A stretch of DNA of 64,000 nt from Prorocentrum cordatum (taxonomy: Eukaryota > Sar > Dinophyceae > Prorocentrales > Prorocentraceae), in NCBI GenBank assembly GCA_963575745.1, contig CAUYUJ010021142.1:1-64000 (forward strand), in the 5' to 3' direction. Shown here piece by piece: positions 41,003-51,375 of this stretch. The notes beneath the pieces are model-generated. The model saw only the letters and a program-made list of their open reading frames with translations. It was not told the DNA's origin and ran no database searches. Made by a program: the position numbers and the translations under genes. The stretch's first letter is position 1, and each line of letters opens with the position of its first letter.

Positions 41003-41180
41003 TTGGACGCCCGAGATGGGTACGAGAAAAAGGGGTACAATGCACAACAACAAATGTTGTCCCAAACCAAGAGCGGCCGCTGATGGGCAGGCGGTCTTCT
41101 GTTTCAAAGGGACACAGGTCGCGGCGACACCGCCAGCGAGCTTTGCACCAATTCTTTCCGTTCCCATCTTGATCGCGGGT
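41003..41180 (+). mobile_element. TIR element, family N copy 2 (degenerate)
   Basis: TTTGGACGCCCGAGATGGGT left; right end eroded (CCAATTCTTTCCGTTCCCAT). The middle GCGGCCGCTGATGGGCAGGC aligns with copy 1. A GGA tract follows at 41,190-41,236. Confidence 0.72.
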
Positions 41181-41337
41181 GACGCATCGTAGGAGGAGGA
41201 GGAGGAGGAGGAGGAGGAGGAGGAGGAGGAGGAGGACCCGAGGGCACTTCATGATGCAGCTTCTGGCTCCCGTGCAGGATTCACCCCAATCCTTGCCGCA
41301 CCTCATCATCTGGATCGGGCCCTGGGGTCGAGTGTCA

Positions 41338-41497
41338 AGTCGGGCATGTCCCCCTACAGGGGGATTTTGGGCGAAAAATAAAACCCCCCCCCAAAAAAGT
41401 ACCCCCCAAATGCTCAAAAATAGTCAAAACATCGTCCCCAGACTATTTTTCGACTATTTTTGAATATCCCCCCTGTAGTGGGACAGGCCCGACTTAA
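41338..41497 (+). mobile_element. TIR element, family A copy 3, perfect 10-bp target duplication
   Basis: 160 bp, AAGTCGGGCATGTCCCCCTA to TAGTGGGACAGGCCCGACTT plus AA. GTCGAGTGTC occurs at 41,328-41,337 and again at 41,498-41,507 without a mismatch. Best-preserved copy of the family. Confidence 0.92.
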
Positions 41498-41515
41498 GTC
41501 GAGTGTCATCGTCCC

Positions 41516-42010
41516 GAGTCTCGAGGCTCCCGCCGAGATCGGGGGCGGCCAAGAGGGGGCGGCCAAGAGGGGGGGGCGGAAATCATGGCCGGCGGCATGT
41601 GCGCGGCCCAGGGGGTGGGAGGCCCAGGAACGTTATGAACTCAGAAGGGGCGCCATGAAATCTGAGCAAATATCGTGGCCCACGCCATGATCTCCCCCCC
41701 CCCTAGTTTGGGCGCCCGAGTTATCCGGGGTAACTCGGGTCCGGGGTAACTCGGGTTTGGATTCCCGAAAAAGGAACCCGAGTTATCCCTGACCCGAGTT
41801 ACCCCTGATGATTCGGGGCTCTTGGACGCCCGATTCATCCGGGGTAACTCGGGTCCGGGGTAACTCGGGTTTGGATTCCCGAGAAAGGAACCCGAGTTAT
41901 CCCTGACCCGAGTTACCCCTGATGATTCGGGGCTCTGACTAGTCATCACCCCCCTCTTTGCCGCCCCCGACGAGGCGGGGCGCCTCGATCAGGGCGTGCC
42001 GGTCCACGAG
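41516..42010 (+). repeat. Family O copy 1, interrupted
   Basis: GGGGGCGGCCAAGAGGGG, CCGGCGGCATGTGCGCGGCC, GGCGCCATGAAATCTG and GTCATCACCCCCCTCTTT match the uninterrupted copy at 53,506-53,700. The interruption is 41,707-41,942. Confidence 0.82.
41707..41938. mobile_element. Dimeric palindromic insertion in family O
   Basis: Two tandem units of about 116 bp. In each, GGGGTAACTCGGGT is repeated and then inverted (ACCCGAGTTAYCCCTG). CTAG occurs at both junctions (41,703-41,706; 41,939-41,942), and the 53.67 kb copy of family O is continuous across the single CTAG. Confidence 0.85.
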
Positions 42011-42120
42011 GCGCAGGGTCAGCCGGTTGATCTTGTCGAGCTGCGGCCGCCGGGCCTCGCGCGCAGCGGGGGTGGGGTTGGGGGAGCGGCCCCTCCGCGG
42101 GGGGGCCAGGGCGGTCAGCA

Positions 42121-42172
42121 GAGGAGGAGGAGGAGGAGGAGGAGGAGGAGGAGGAGGAGGAGGAGGAGGAGG
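42121..42172. repeat. (GGA)n tract
   Basis: About 17 GGA triplets. Beyond it, 42,265-42,303 has an inverted GTGTATGTGTATATG/CATATACATACACAC pair. No gene seen to 42,600. Confidence 0.93.
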
Positions 42173-42599
42173 GGGCCCAAAGCTCTGTTTTTCTTTGCTG
42201 TGGTTGAATTGTCTTTGTTGCTTTTCTTTTGTTCGGTGGCTTGTTCGTTGTATACAGTTGCTACAAGTATGTGTATGTGTATATGTTCATATACATACAC
42301 ACATAGCGGTACTGTTACACACATGCTTCATGTACGTATGTCTGTATATGGTAACACAATACAGATCTGAAGAGAGGGGATCGGACACCCGGCGATCTCC
42401 TCTGGGGTGTCCAGTCTCCTCTCCTCCTCCGATCTCCGACCATGTTTTTTCCCAGCCCGGGCGGTGTTCTTCCATGTCGGCCTCCAGGGCCATTTTGACC
42501 CCCCGGGGTATCAAAACTGAGACCCCTGGGAGAAGGGTCGAGACCTTTGGGGCCGCGGATTGACAAACATCACCCCTCCATCGGGTGTCTGGGGGGGAG

Positions 42600-43395
42600 A
42601 AAAGGGGGGAGGGATGGAGGATGGATGGAGGATCCGGGAGGGAGGAGGAGAGGAGGAGGGGAGGATGATGATGAGGGGTCCACCTCACCCACCTCTCGTC
42701 GTCGTCGTCCTCCTCCTCCTCCTCCTCCTTCTCTTTCTCTTTCTCTTTCTCCTTACTTCTCTTCCTCCCTCCATCCCTTGCTCTTCCCTCTTCCATCTTC
42801 TTCATCATCCTCCTGCTCCTGCTCCTGCTCCTCCTCCTCCTCCTCTTTGTGAAGGAGGAGGGCCTTCACCTCTTTATCTTCCCTCCCCCCTCCTGGCTCC
42901 CTTCCTTCTCCTGCTCCTTCCTCGTTCGCCCTCGTCCTCCTCCTCCTCCTACTACTCCTCCTATTACTCCTCCTCTCCATCATCCTTCCTCCTTCCTCCT
43001 TCCTCCGCCGCCTCCGATGATGAAGACGATGACAGCGACAGACGATGGCGACAAAGACGATGACTGATGGCAACGGTGAGAACGACCGAGACGACGGCGA
43101 CGACGACGCCGATGGCGACGAGAGCCCCCCCACCCCGCACCCAGGGCTGTCCTATCGACAACTCGCCCCGTGGGGCGCCCTCGCTCCCCAGCTCTGCCTT
43201 CTCCTCCTCGTCTCGACCCCCCTCCTCCCCTCCCCCTCCTCCCCTCCCCTCCCCATCCCTCCTCATCCACCCCCCCCCCCCCCTCCCCTCCCCCTCCCCT
43301 CCCCCTCCCTCCCCTCCTCCTCCTCCTCCTCCCTCCTCCCCCCCATCCCCCCCCTCCTCCTCCTCCTCCTCCTCATCATCGAAGAATGTGAGAGA
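42600..43395. repeat. Mixed purine then pyrimidine-rich triplet-like DNA
   Basis: GGAGG/GATGG words to 42,680, CTCCTC/TTCTCT blocks to 43,010, GATGAC/GACGGC at 43,015-43,120, then CCCCTCC/CTCCTC to 43,380. All long frames derive from this composition. Confidence 0.8.
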
Positions 43396-43433
43396 GTGTC
43401 CCATCCAGAGACCCGCCTCCACATTCGTTTCTT

Positions 43434-43771
43434 TCGGCGGCGAGCGAGGGGGGAAGTGAAAAGGAAGAAAGCCTTGCCAGAAGGCGGCGGTACTTCTCAG
43501 AAACCCTCGCGCCTTCTGAGTCATGTTCGGTGTCTTCAGGGAAGGCTCAGAGAACTTCTCAGAAGGCCTTCTGAGAATAGGGAGCCCACAAAGAACGTAC
43601 GCGCCCAATCACGTACATAAACACGGCACCCCAATCCGCGAGACCGACCGCGTGATACGAACGTTTGCGCAATGCGTACTCTCGAAAACAACGTGGATGT
43701 ACGTGTACGTCCTTCTTTCGCTCCTGAATGAAGCCCTTCTCGTTCTCACTCGCCCCCCGGCTCGCCGCCGA
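43434..43771 (+). mobile_element. TIR element, family F copy 4, with internal insertion
   Basis: TIRs TCGGCGGCGAGCGAGGGG and GGCTCGCCGCCGA lie 338 bp apart, against about 200 bp elsewhere. About 135 unrelated bases (roughly 43,585-43,720, rich in ACGT words such as GTACGTGTACG) account for the difference. Confidence 0.75.
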
Positions 43772-43854
43772 TTTTTGATTCTGGACCGGCTTGCTGAACG
43801 GAGAGCACCCTGAGCTGCCCAAGGTCATGCTGCTTGCGTAAGCAGGCAGTCGGC

Positions 43855-43942
43855 CCTCCTCCTCCCCTCCTCCTCCTCCTCCTCCTCCTCCTCCTCCTCC
43901 TCCTCCTCCTCCTCCTCCTACCAACCCCCTCGTCCTCTCCCT

Positions 43943-43982
<40 letters not shown>
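43855..43982. repeat. (TCC)n then (GTC)n
   Basis: TCC run to 43,919, CCAACCCCC spacer, then a pure GTC run to 43,981. Confidence 0.95.
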
Positions 43983-43983
<1 letters not shown>

Positions 43984-44044
43984 CCCCAGAAGTCGCTGGA
44001 GGTCTCTGGAGGTCCGTCCCTGTAGGTCCCCTGGAGGCCTCTGG

Positions 44045-44650
44045 GTGTCCCTGGAGGCCTCGGGCAGCGGGCCCGCCTGCCCAAGATCCCAGACGCGCCT
44101 GGCCAGGAGTCGGAGGCCTCGCTCTGGGTGCCCGACCAGTGCACGCCTGTGCGTCCGAGTCGGAGCCCCACAGGACCTGCCAAGGACTGGGACACTGGTG
44201 GTCACGGCAGTCCACGGCGAAAGCGCCAAGGCCGTCCATGACGAAGCCACAGCCGATCACCGACCGAAGCGACAGCGCCTGGCCGACCGCACCGAACTGA
44301 ATGCAACCGACTGCGACGCAGCCGAACCGACCGAACCGCGGACATCGTCGAGTCTGTGGCCTCTGAGCAACCACACTTGGCACCACCACAACATCTGCAT
44401 CCCCTCCCTACTCTTGAAACATCGCTCCCTGGACCCCTCGGGGGTGCGCCTTGAACATAATTTCAAAGCCGATGCAGTCGTGGCGACGAGAATCCTGCCA
44501 GATTTACACCTGGTAAAAACGCATTGCAAACTCAATCCTCGATCCCCTGTCCTAGATCCTCGCTTCTCGACCCTCGATCCTCGTCACTCTCAGACCCTCC
44601 TCATCATTCTCCTCCTCCTCATCACTCGTCCCGGCCCCTACTCGTCGTCG
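44045..44650 (+). CDS. Unrecognised open frame before a triplet array
   Basis: About 200 codons of mixed composition (for example TGTLVVTAVHGESAKAVHDE and ADHRPKRQRLADRTELNATD) before the frame runs into low-complexity Ser/Val sequence encoded by the GTC/TCC arrays. No domain is recognised. It could be a gene fragment or a chance frame; the ATG has no supporting context. Confidence 0.15.
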
Positions 44651-44738
44651 TCGTCGTCCTCTCCTGCTCCTCTTCCGCAACTCTGCCGCTGGTCATCTTT
44701 TTCGTCCGACCCACCTCCCCCCATGCTGTCCCTTCTCC

Positions 44739-44791
<53 letters not shown>

Positions 44792-44885
44792 GATGTCGTC
44801 GTCGTCCGCGTCGTCTTCGTCTTCTTCTTCGTCGTCGCCGTCGTCGTCGTCGTCGTCTTCTTCGTCCTCCTCCTTCTCCTCCTCT
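44640..44885. repeat. GTC/TCC triplet arrays left of family J copy 4
   Basis: GTC runs with GCC variants at 44,735-44,860, then CTCCTCC into the J lead sequence. Confidence 0.92.
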
Positions 44886-44889
44886 TCCA

Positions 44890-45880
44890 CACCCCCCTCT
44901 TTCTCCCTTTGCCTTGTCCTCGCGCTCCTCCTCATTGGACAAAACTCCTCCCTGTCGCACCCCGAGGCCAGTCGGAAGGGCAGGCTGAGCGTATCGCCCG
45001 AGACTTCCTTACCATGTATGAGCCTGAACCTTAGAAAGCTGCCAAACGTTTCACAGATGGAGGGCGGGTTGTTTTCAAAATGTGGCTCTCGCCTTAGCGC
45101 CGCGCGCAATCGTCTTACCACTTTGCGACAGCTTCACGGATCGAGGACAGGTGGTTTTCGGAATGTGGCTCGCGCCTTAGCGCCCGCGCGTTCGTCTTGC
45201 AACTGAAAGAATTTCACGTAGTGAGGGCGGTTCCATTTCAAACCGTGGCTCTCGCCATAGCACCGCGCACATGTGGCTCTCGCCAGCGCCGCGCACATTC
45301 GTCTTAACAGATGTGAAGAATTTCACGTAGTGAGGGCGGTTCCTTGTCAAACGGTGGCCCTCGCCTTAGCACCGCGCGCATTCTTTGAAAAGGACTGCAA
45401 GAGTTGCACGGATTGAACACAGGTAGTGCTCAACGTGTGGCTCTCGCCTTAGCGCCGCGCACATTCGTCTTCACAAATTTGAAGAGTGTCACGTAGTGAG
45501 GGCGGTTCCTTTTCAAACGGTGGCTCTCGCGTTAGCGCCACACACATTCGCTTCAAACGTGTGCAAGAGTTTTCACGGATTCTCATGGTTAACGTTCTGG
45601 AGCGATTCAGGACTGTGAGGGCGCAACAGGTTGATTCGCGGTGGAGTCCGAGGAATTGTGTTCTGGCACGAATCAGGACCGTCAAGACGCAACAGAAGTC
45701 AGGTTGACTCGTGGCGTTGAAGTCCCTACAATGGTGTTTTAGCACGCTCCAGGATTTTCACACGCTTGTCTCCCAACGGGGCGCTTCCCACAGTGGAAAC
45801 TGATCAGTGTAAGGGCCCATGAAGAGGGAGCTTGGAGGGAGGGTGTGTTCCAACACTGTTGATGAGTCTTAGGTTTCAAC
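44890..45880 (+). repeat. Composite satellite element, family J copy 4
   Basis: Lead CTCCCTGTCGCACCCCGAGG, units with GTGGCTCTCGCCTTAGCGCC and GTAGTGAGGGCGGTTCC, then units with GTCAAGACGCAACAG, end GAAGAGGGAGCTTGGAGGGA, CAACACTGTTGATGAGTCTT and TTTCAACTGG, immediately followed by GTC/TCC triplets. Confidence 0.82.
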
Positions 45881-45884
45881 TGGT

Positions 45885-46042
45885 TGTCGTCGTCGTCGTC
45901 GTCCTCCTCCTCCTCCTCCTCCTCCTCCAGCTCCTCCGCCTCCTCTTTCTCCTCCTCCTCCTCCTCCTCCTCCTCACCCTTCCCCCCGAAGCTTCTCCTT
46001 GTCTTGATCCTCCTCCTCCTCCTCGTCGTCCTCCTCCTCCTC
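45885..46042. repeat. GTC/TCC tracts right of family J copy 4
   Basis: GTC run at 45,886-45,903, then TCC runs broken by GCTCCTCCGCC and a CCCGAAGCTTC spacer. Confidence 0.93.
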
Positions 46043-46203
46043 GAACCGAGGACCTTGAGACTCCTCGCCGCTCCAGGGGGCGGCCCACCGGGCGGCCGGC
46101 TGGCCCGGCCCCGGGCAGAGCGGCCTCGTGGGGGAGGTGGCAGAACGAGCAGCTGGCGCGGCAGGACGCGGCATCCTCACCGCCGGCCGCTGCGCGTCAT
46201 CGC

Positions 46204-46380
46204 AAGATCAGCCAACATCGAATCGGGAGATCGGATCGGATCGCAATATTAAAATCATCGGATCGGGTTGGATCGGCACGGAATCGAAATCGGATCGGAT
46301 CGGCCGCGCCAGGCTGCACAACAGCGCCATGCAAGCATCGGGCCGCATCGGATCTCTGGAAAGCCGAAATCGATACGACT
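46204..46380 (+). repeat. Dispersed repeat, family Y copy 1
   Basis: AGATCAGCCAACATCG, repeated CGGATCGGA words, GCCAGGCTGCACAACAGCGC and CGGGCCGCATCGGAT match 62,409-62,580. Confidence 0.75.
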
Positions 46381-46497
46381 TGGCCGAATGTAGTATCGGA
46401 TTGGATCAAAAAGGGCCCTGTAGTATCGGCGGCGGCGGCGGGATTCCAACGCCGTCCGTTCTTCCTTCCGTCCGTCCTTCCCGCCTTCCGTCCTTCG

Positions 46498-46835
46498 GGG
46501 GAGGAGGGGGAGGAGGAGGAGGAGGAGGAGGAGGAGGAGGAGGAGGAGGAGGAGGAGGAGGAGGAGCCGACGTTGGCCAATCGAAGAAGAGGCCCGAGGC
46601 TCTCGCAAACGTCCTGCGCCACTCTCGGCCTGTGCAGGCCCGCCTCGGGCCCCGGGGCCGTGAGGCATCGCTCCGGTGGCTCTCTGGAGAAAAAGTGATG
46701 AGGAGGAGGAGGGAGGAGGAGGAGGAGGAGGAGGAGGAGGAGGAGGAGGAGGAGGAGGAGGAGGAGGAGGAGGAGGAGGAGGGAGGAGGGAGGAGGACGG
46801 AGGAGGAGGAGGGAGGAGGAGGAGGAGGATGAAAA
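46498..46835. repeat. Two GGA tracts around a GC-rich spacer
   Basis: GGA at 46,498-46,566 and 46,695-46,830. TGGCTCTCTGGAGA occurs on both sides of the second tract (46,677 and 46,848), so the tract may have expanded within a small duplication. Confidence 0.93.
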
Positions 46836-46889
46836 AGTGCCCACGGTGGCTCTCTGGAGAGGGGTCTGGAGATCGACTTTGAGCGGATT

Positions 46890-47430
46890 TCGGCAGTCGT
46901 CGTCGTCGCCGCCGCCGTCGTCGGCGATGTCGTCGTCTCCAATTCTCCTGCTCCCGCGCGCGCCCCCGCTGGATATGGTGCCGTCGACGATACCGCCATC
47001 GTCGTCGTCGTCGTCGACGTCGTTGTCGCCCTCGGGTCTCTCTCTCTCTCTCTCTATCTCTCTTTCTCCTTGAGGAGGATGGGGCTGGAGGTGCAAGGGT
47101 GGCACCTTTGAGTCTGTGGCTTGTGTATGCATGTGTTCCTGCTTTCTCTCCCTCTCCCTCTATTTCTCCAGCTTCCTGTCCGTTGTCTCTCCCTCTCTCT
47201 CTCTCTCTCCGTACTATGTATATATGTATATGAAGATTCCGTTGTCGGACGATCGATAAGTGAGAAGAGCACCTGTTTACGATGGGGAAGATCCCAAACC
47301 CAGTTGTCCCTCCCTCTCTTTCTCTCTCTCTCTCCGTACTATGTATATATGTATATGAAGATTCCTTTGTCGGACGATCGATAAGTGAGAAGAGCACCTG
47401 TTTACGATGGGGAAGATCCCAAACCCAGGG
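46890..47430. repeat. GTC array, then two 125-bp tandem units with TC repeats
   Basis: GTCGTC/GCCGCC to about 47,035. TCTCTC runs follow. GTACTATGTATATATGTATA with GTCGGACGATCGATAAGTG occurs at 47,211 and 47,336, a 125-bp period. The two copies differ at only a few positions. Confidence 0.9.
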
Positions 47431-47607
47431 AAGTCCCACCAGCCCTTCAGGTCGTAGGTGATTTAGGGTGTTTCCTCTTCCACCCCCTTCTTCCACTTCG
47501 GGGAGGGGCTTACCCCTCCCCCTACCGACCTGGACGGGGCGTTCCGCGAGTCGTCGGAGCGTCCAAAACGGCCTCGGCGAGGAAGCCCAAATCAATTGTT
47601 TTACTCT

Positions 47608-48400
47608 AGTTTTGGCCCCATTTTGGCCTCTTGGGGGGGGGGGGCAACGCTAATTAAGGACCCCCCCTTCTTTGATCGATCTCCTCCGAGATGGCCCCAC
47701 GAGCGCTCCCAAGGCTGCCAAGGGTGCCCCAAGAGGGCCCCCAGAGGTGGCCAGGAGGCCCCGAGAGGCCCCCAAGCAGCACCCAGGATGCCCCCAAGAG
47801 GCTCCGAAGAGACCCCCAAGAGGCCCCAAGAGGTCCCCCGGAGGCACCCAAGACACTCCAAGAGGCCTCGGCGACAATGCCAAAATCATTGATGTGACTA
47901 AGGTTTTGGCCACACTTTGGCCTCCTGGGGGGGGGCGCTGCTTAAGATGACTCCAAGAGCGCCTGGGAGAGCCCAAGATGACCTCCAAGATGGCTCAAGA
48001 TATCCCAAGATGGCTCCCACGATGCCCCAAGAGGCCCCAAGACCGCTCCAAGACGGCTCCAAGTGGCCAAAGAGCTCCCCCAGGAGGCCCCGAAGTTGGG
48101 AAATCAATGTTTTTGGCTTTCTCGCCTGTTCTTCGATTCAGATGGCCATCCGAAGCCTCAAAATGGCTCCAAGATGGCTCCAAGAGCGCTCCCAATGCTC
48201 CCAAGAGCGCTTCAGGAGGGCCCCAAGAGGCGCCCAGGAGGCCCCGGGAGGCTCCAACAGGCGCCCAAGAGGCCTCCAAGAGGCTCCCAAGAGACCCCCA
48301 AGAGGTCCCAAGAAGCTCTCCGAAGCATCCAAGACGCTCTAAGAGGCGTCCTGGACCGCCAAGAGGCCCCCAAGACGCTCCCAGAGGCCTCCACTGGGGG
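47608..48400. repeat. Family V start plus long family P array
   Basis: 47,608-47,710 has GAGGCCCCCCC-type family V sequence (GGACCCCCCCTTCTTTGATC). About 700 bp of CCAAGAGGCYCC units follow, interrupted by GTTTTGGCCACACTTTGG. Reverse frames give long Gly/Leu/Ser/Trp repeats in several registers. Confidence 0.82.
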
Positions 48401-48414
48401 ACCCTTCCTCTGTG

Positions 48415-48600
48415 TGCTGCCCACTTCCCTGATCGAGGCAATTCCTCTGGGCATCGTTTCTGGATGGGCTGGTGGGGTTACTTTTTAGTCAGCGGCCGTA
48501 GACGAGTGCGCCAGCGGCGGGTCCAGTCAAAGCGGGGCACGCAACGACGAATTAACCTAAAACGACGGGGCGCAACCACTGGTGGGGTTACGCGGACCGT
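48415..48600 (+). repeat. Family U copy 2
   Basis: GGTGGGGTTACTTTTTAGTC, preceded by GGCATCGTTTCTGGATGGGC. It ends a family P array, as at the other two copies. Confidence 0.65.
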
Positions 48601-48785
48601 CTAGAATTCAAATGATCCCCCACAATTCCGATGTGATTCCACTTGTACTATTATTTTCTTTTTGGATTCGACTTGGATTCTTCGTATTCATTTCGAGTAT
48701 GGTTTCTATAACGCTCGAATATACATGGTTGCTTTATTTTGCTATTTCTTTTCAAGAATCACCAAGACTCCTTTGTCTGTTCTAA
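48582..48785 (+). CDS. Small hydrophobic open frame in AT-rich DNA (unrecognised)
   Basis: 67 codons in a patch about 200 bp long that is clearly AT-richer than its surroundings. After a short basic start the translation is hydrophobic (VIPLVLLFSFWIRLGFFVFI, then SMVSITLEYTWLLYFAIS), with two possible membrane helices. It looks superficially like an organelle membrane protein but I cannot match it to one. It could be transferred organelle DNA or chance in T-rich sequence. Confidence 0.2.
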   Translation: MGLRGPSRIQMIPHNSDVIPLVLLFSFWIRLGFFVFISSMVSITLEYTWLLYFAISFQESPRLLCLF

Positions 48786-48929
48786 ATTAAGCGCTGTGCT
48801 TTTCAATTCTGGTGAGTGTCGGGAGCTAGCTTCTGAGCAATTCAGAACCAAACTCTAATACAACCATGCTAGCGTGGACCCCAAGCAGCGGTTCCTACAA
48901 TATATGCGGTTCAATCTAGCTGGTGCAAT

Positions 48930-49300
48930 CAGTGTGATGCATTCCAGGTGGTGCAATCAATATTGTGCAATCTATGCTGTGGGAAGCAATACCGTGCAAT
49001 GCAACAAAATGCCAAGCACTTGATGCAACGCAGTGAAAAACAATACCAAGCAATGCAAACCAATGCAAAACAATGTAAAACGAGGGACAGCAATGCCAAG
49101 CACTGCCAAGCACTGCCAAGCAACGTCGAGCAATGAAAAAGCACTGCCAAGCAATGCCAAGCTGTGCAAAGCAATGCAAAGCAGTGCAGAAAAGTGCAAC
49201 AAAAAGTGCAAAGCAGTGCCAGGCTGTGCAGAGCAGTGCAAACCAGCGCAAAGGAGCGTAAAACATTGCAAAAGGAATGCAAAGCAATGCAATACGGTTG
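48930..49300. repeat. GCAATGCMAAGCA short-period array
   Basis: Degenerate 10-16 bp units (GTGCAATC, then CAAAGCAATGCCAAGC, GCAGTGCA). The reverse frames give Leu/Cys/Phe-rich repeats without protein meaning. Confidence 0.85.
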
Positions 49301-49773
49301 CAGATCCAGCGGCAGCCGCGGCGACGGGCGGCGACGAGCCGGTCGAGCCCAGATGGCAACGGCGACGACGGCGGCGACAGGTGGCGACGAGCCAGCCGGA
49401 CCCGCGCTCAGGCTCGGTTACCTCAGAGACCAAGTCAGAAACCCAGAGTGCAAACAAATATGTTGTCGGAAGTGTATCTTTCATGTTCAAAAATGTGCGG
49501 TGCCGATTCTTCCGCCACCCGTTCAGCGAAAGCGCTTCTTTTCCATCTGCTTGAACAAAAGCGCAAGTAGACGCTTTGTGTTTCCACAGTCGCATGAACA
49601 TAACATTATTCAAGTATGTGTGGTTCTCATGCCTTCAGCAAGGGCACGATGGCAACCTCACGTTCTGCAATTGCAGATTTGAGTTTGTCATCATGTTTCA
49701 AGATGTTTCCCAACTTTCCCCAACCAGTGCTTGCACTTCGGGGTTCTTACTTCCCTTCTTAGGAAGTGGCCCT

Positions 49774-49985
49774 GAATGTCGGTCTGGCGGCTCCGTGCTC
49801 GCCGTCGCCGTCCTGTCGCCTCCTCGTCGCCACCCGTCGTCTGGGCCGGAATGTCGGTCTGGTGGCTCTGTGCTCGCCGTCGCCGCCCCGTGGCCGCCTC
49901 GGCACCCGTCGTGTGGGCCTGTTTGTCCGTCTGGCGGCTCCGTGCCTGCCGTCGCCGCCCCGTGGCCGCCTGGTCGCCGCCCCTG
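49774..49985 (+). repeat. Three tandem units of about 74 bp
   Basis: ATGTCGGTCTGGCGGCTCCG with GTGCTCGCCGTCGCCG and CCACCCGTCGTCTGGGCC, repeated with small differences. Confidence 0.85.
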
Positions 49986-50169
49986 ATTGCGGGTCTGGCG
50001 GTTATCGGGGATTGGGGGGGTGAGATCGAAGTGGAACGGAGACCCCCAACTGGGAAATCGTTTCGCTTCGTTCGTGTCGTGCGCGCGGGCGAGGCGAAGC
50101 TGCGTGGGCGCGCGAGAGGAATGAACCCGCCGTTGCTAGGGCGAAATCAAGACAAGTGATTCTCCCCCT

Positions 50170-50960
50170 CGCGCCCGTGCGGCGGTGACCCGCGGTGACC
50201 CGCGGTGACCCGCGGTGTCCCGTGGTGTCCCGTGGTGTCCCGTGGTGTCCCGTGGTGTCCCGTGGTGTCCGCCGCTGCTAGGGCGAAATCAAGACATATG
50301 ATTTTCCCCCTCCCGCCTTTCCGGCGGTGGCTCGCGATGTCCCGCGGTGTCCCGTGGTGTCCCGTGGTGTGCGCCGTTGCTGAGGCGAAGTCAAGACAAA
50401 TGATTCTCCCCAGCCCGCCCGTCCGTCCGTTCGGCGGTGGCTCGCGGTGTCCCGTTGAGTGATATAGATAGAGAGATCGATCGTGAGATCGACATTGAAA
50501 TCGATGTGGTGCCCCGAGGTGTCCCGTGGTGTACCAAAAAATGAAATCGATAGTGAAATCGATAATGAGATCGACAGGTGTCCCGTGGCGTCCCAATGGG
50601 TGAGATCGATAGTGAGATCGATACTGAGATCGATGTGGTGCCCCGAGGTGTCCCGTGGTGCCCCAAAAAATGAGATCGATAGTGAGATCGACAGGTGTCC
50701 CGTGGTGTCCCGTGGTGTCCCGTTGAATGAGATCGATAGCGAGATCGATCGTGAGATCGTTGTGGTGTGCCGAAATGTCCCGCGGTGTCCCGTGGTGTCC
50801 TATGGTGTCCCGTTGACGGAGATCGATCGTGACATCGATCGTGACACCGATAATGAGATCGAGAGGTGTTTCGTGGTGCCCCCTGGTGTTCCGTTGAGTG
50901 GTACCGATAGTGAGATCGACAAGTGTCCCGTGGTGTCCAGTTGAGTGAGATCGATAGTGA
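50170..50960. repeat. Two-module minisatellite: GGTGTCCCGT and GAGATCGATAGT
   Basis: Runs of GGTGTCCCGT (10 bp) alternate with GTGAGATCGATAGTGAGATC modules. Near the left end, GCGAAATCAAGACAARTGAT followed by TCTCCCC recurs three times. A 240-codon minus-strand frame results but simply reads the repeat. Confidence 0.9.
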
Positions 50961-51375
50961 GATCGATTGAGTAAGATGTTGGTTCTCCCCTCCCCCCCAC
51001 AACCTCCTTGTCACCCGAAGGGTGGTCGTATAGGTATTCTCGCCGTCGCCGCCCCGTCGCGGCCTCGCATACTTGCTGCGCCAAATGGATTGCAAAACAG
51101 TGGAATGCAACACGTAGACTTTCCATTTTTTTGGAACAAAAAAACAAGTTCTACCACCCTCCCCCCCAACGGGGTTAAAGACCCCACGGTAACCGATGCA
51201 ACATCGGACTCTGACGTAATGTCCATCCTACCTGTGAATCCCTACTATCCCAACCTGGCCCGTATTGCCACCCCCCTCCATCCTCTGCAACAGAATACTG
51301 GGCGCGCGCACTCGTTTATCAAACATCATAAACTTCCAAGAATAACCTTAAATATATGTTCCAAACAACCTTGAC

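Noticed and set aside
46197-47132. 311- and 446-codon minus-strand frames across GGA and GTC tracts
   Set aside because: Both are stitched from triplet arrays and family Y sequence; removing repeats leaves no candidate domain.
47690-48390. Gly/Leu/Ala/Ser/Trp repeat protein on the minus strand
   Set aside because: The same peptide motif appears in more than one register and follows a degenerate 10-12 bp DNA period that is not a multiple of three.
50391-51113. 240-codon minus-strand frame with SIS and HHGTPRGT repeats
   Set aside because: It is a direct reading of the GGTGTCCCGT/GAGATCGATAGT minisatellite; no independent sign of selection.
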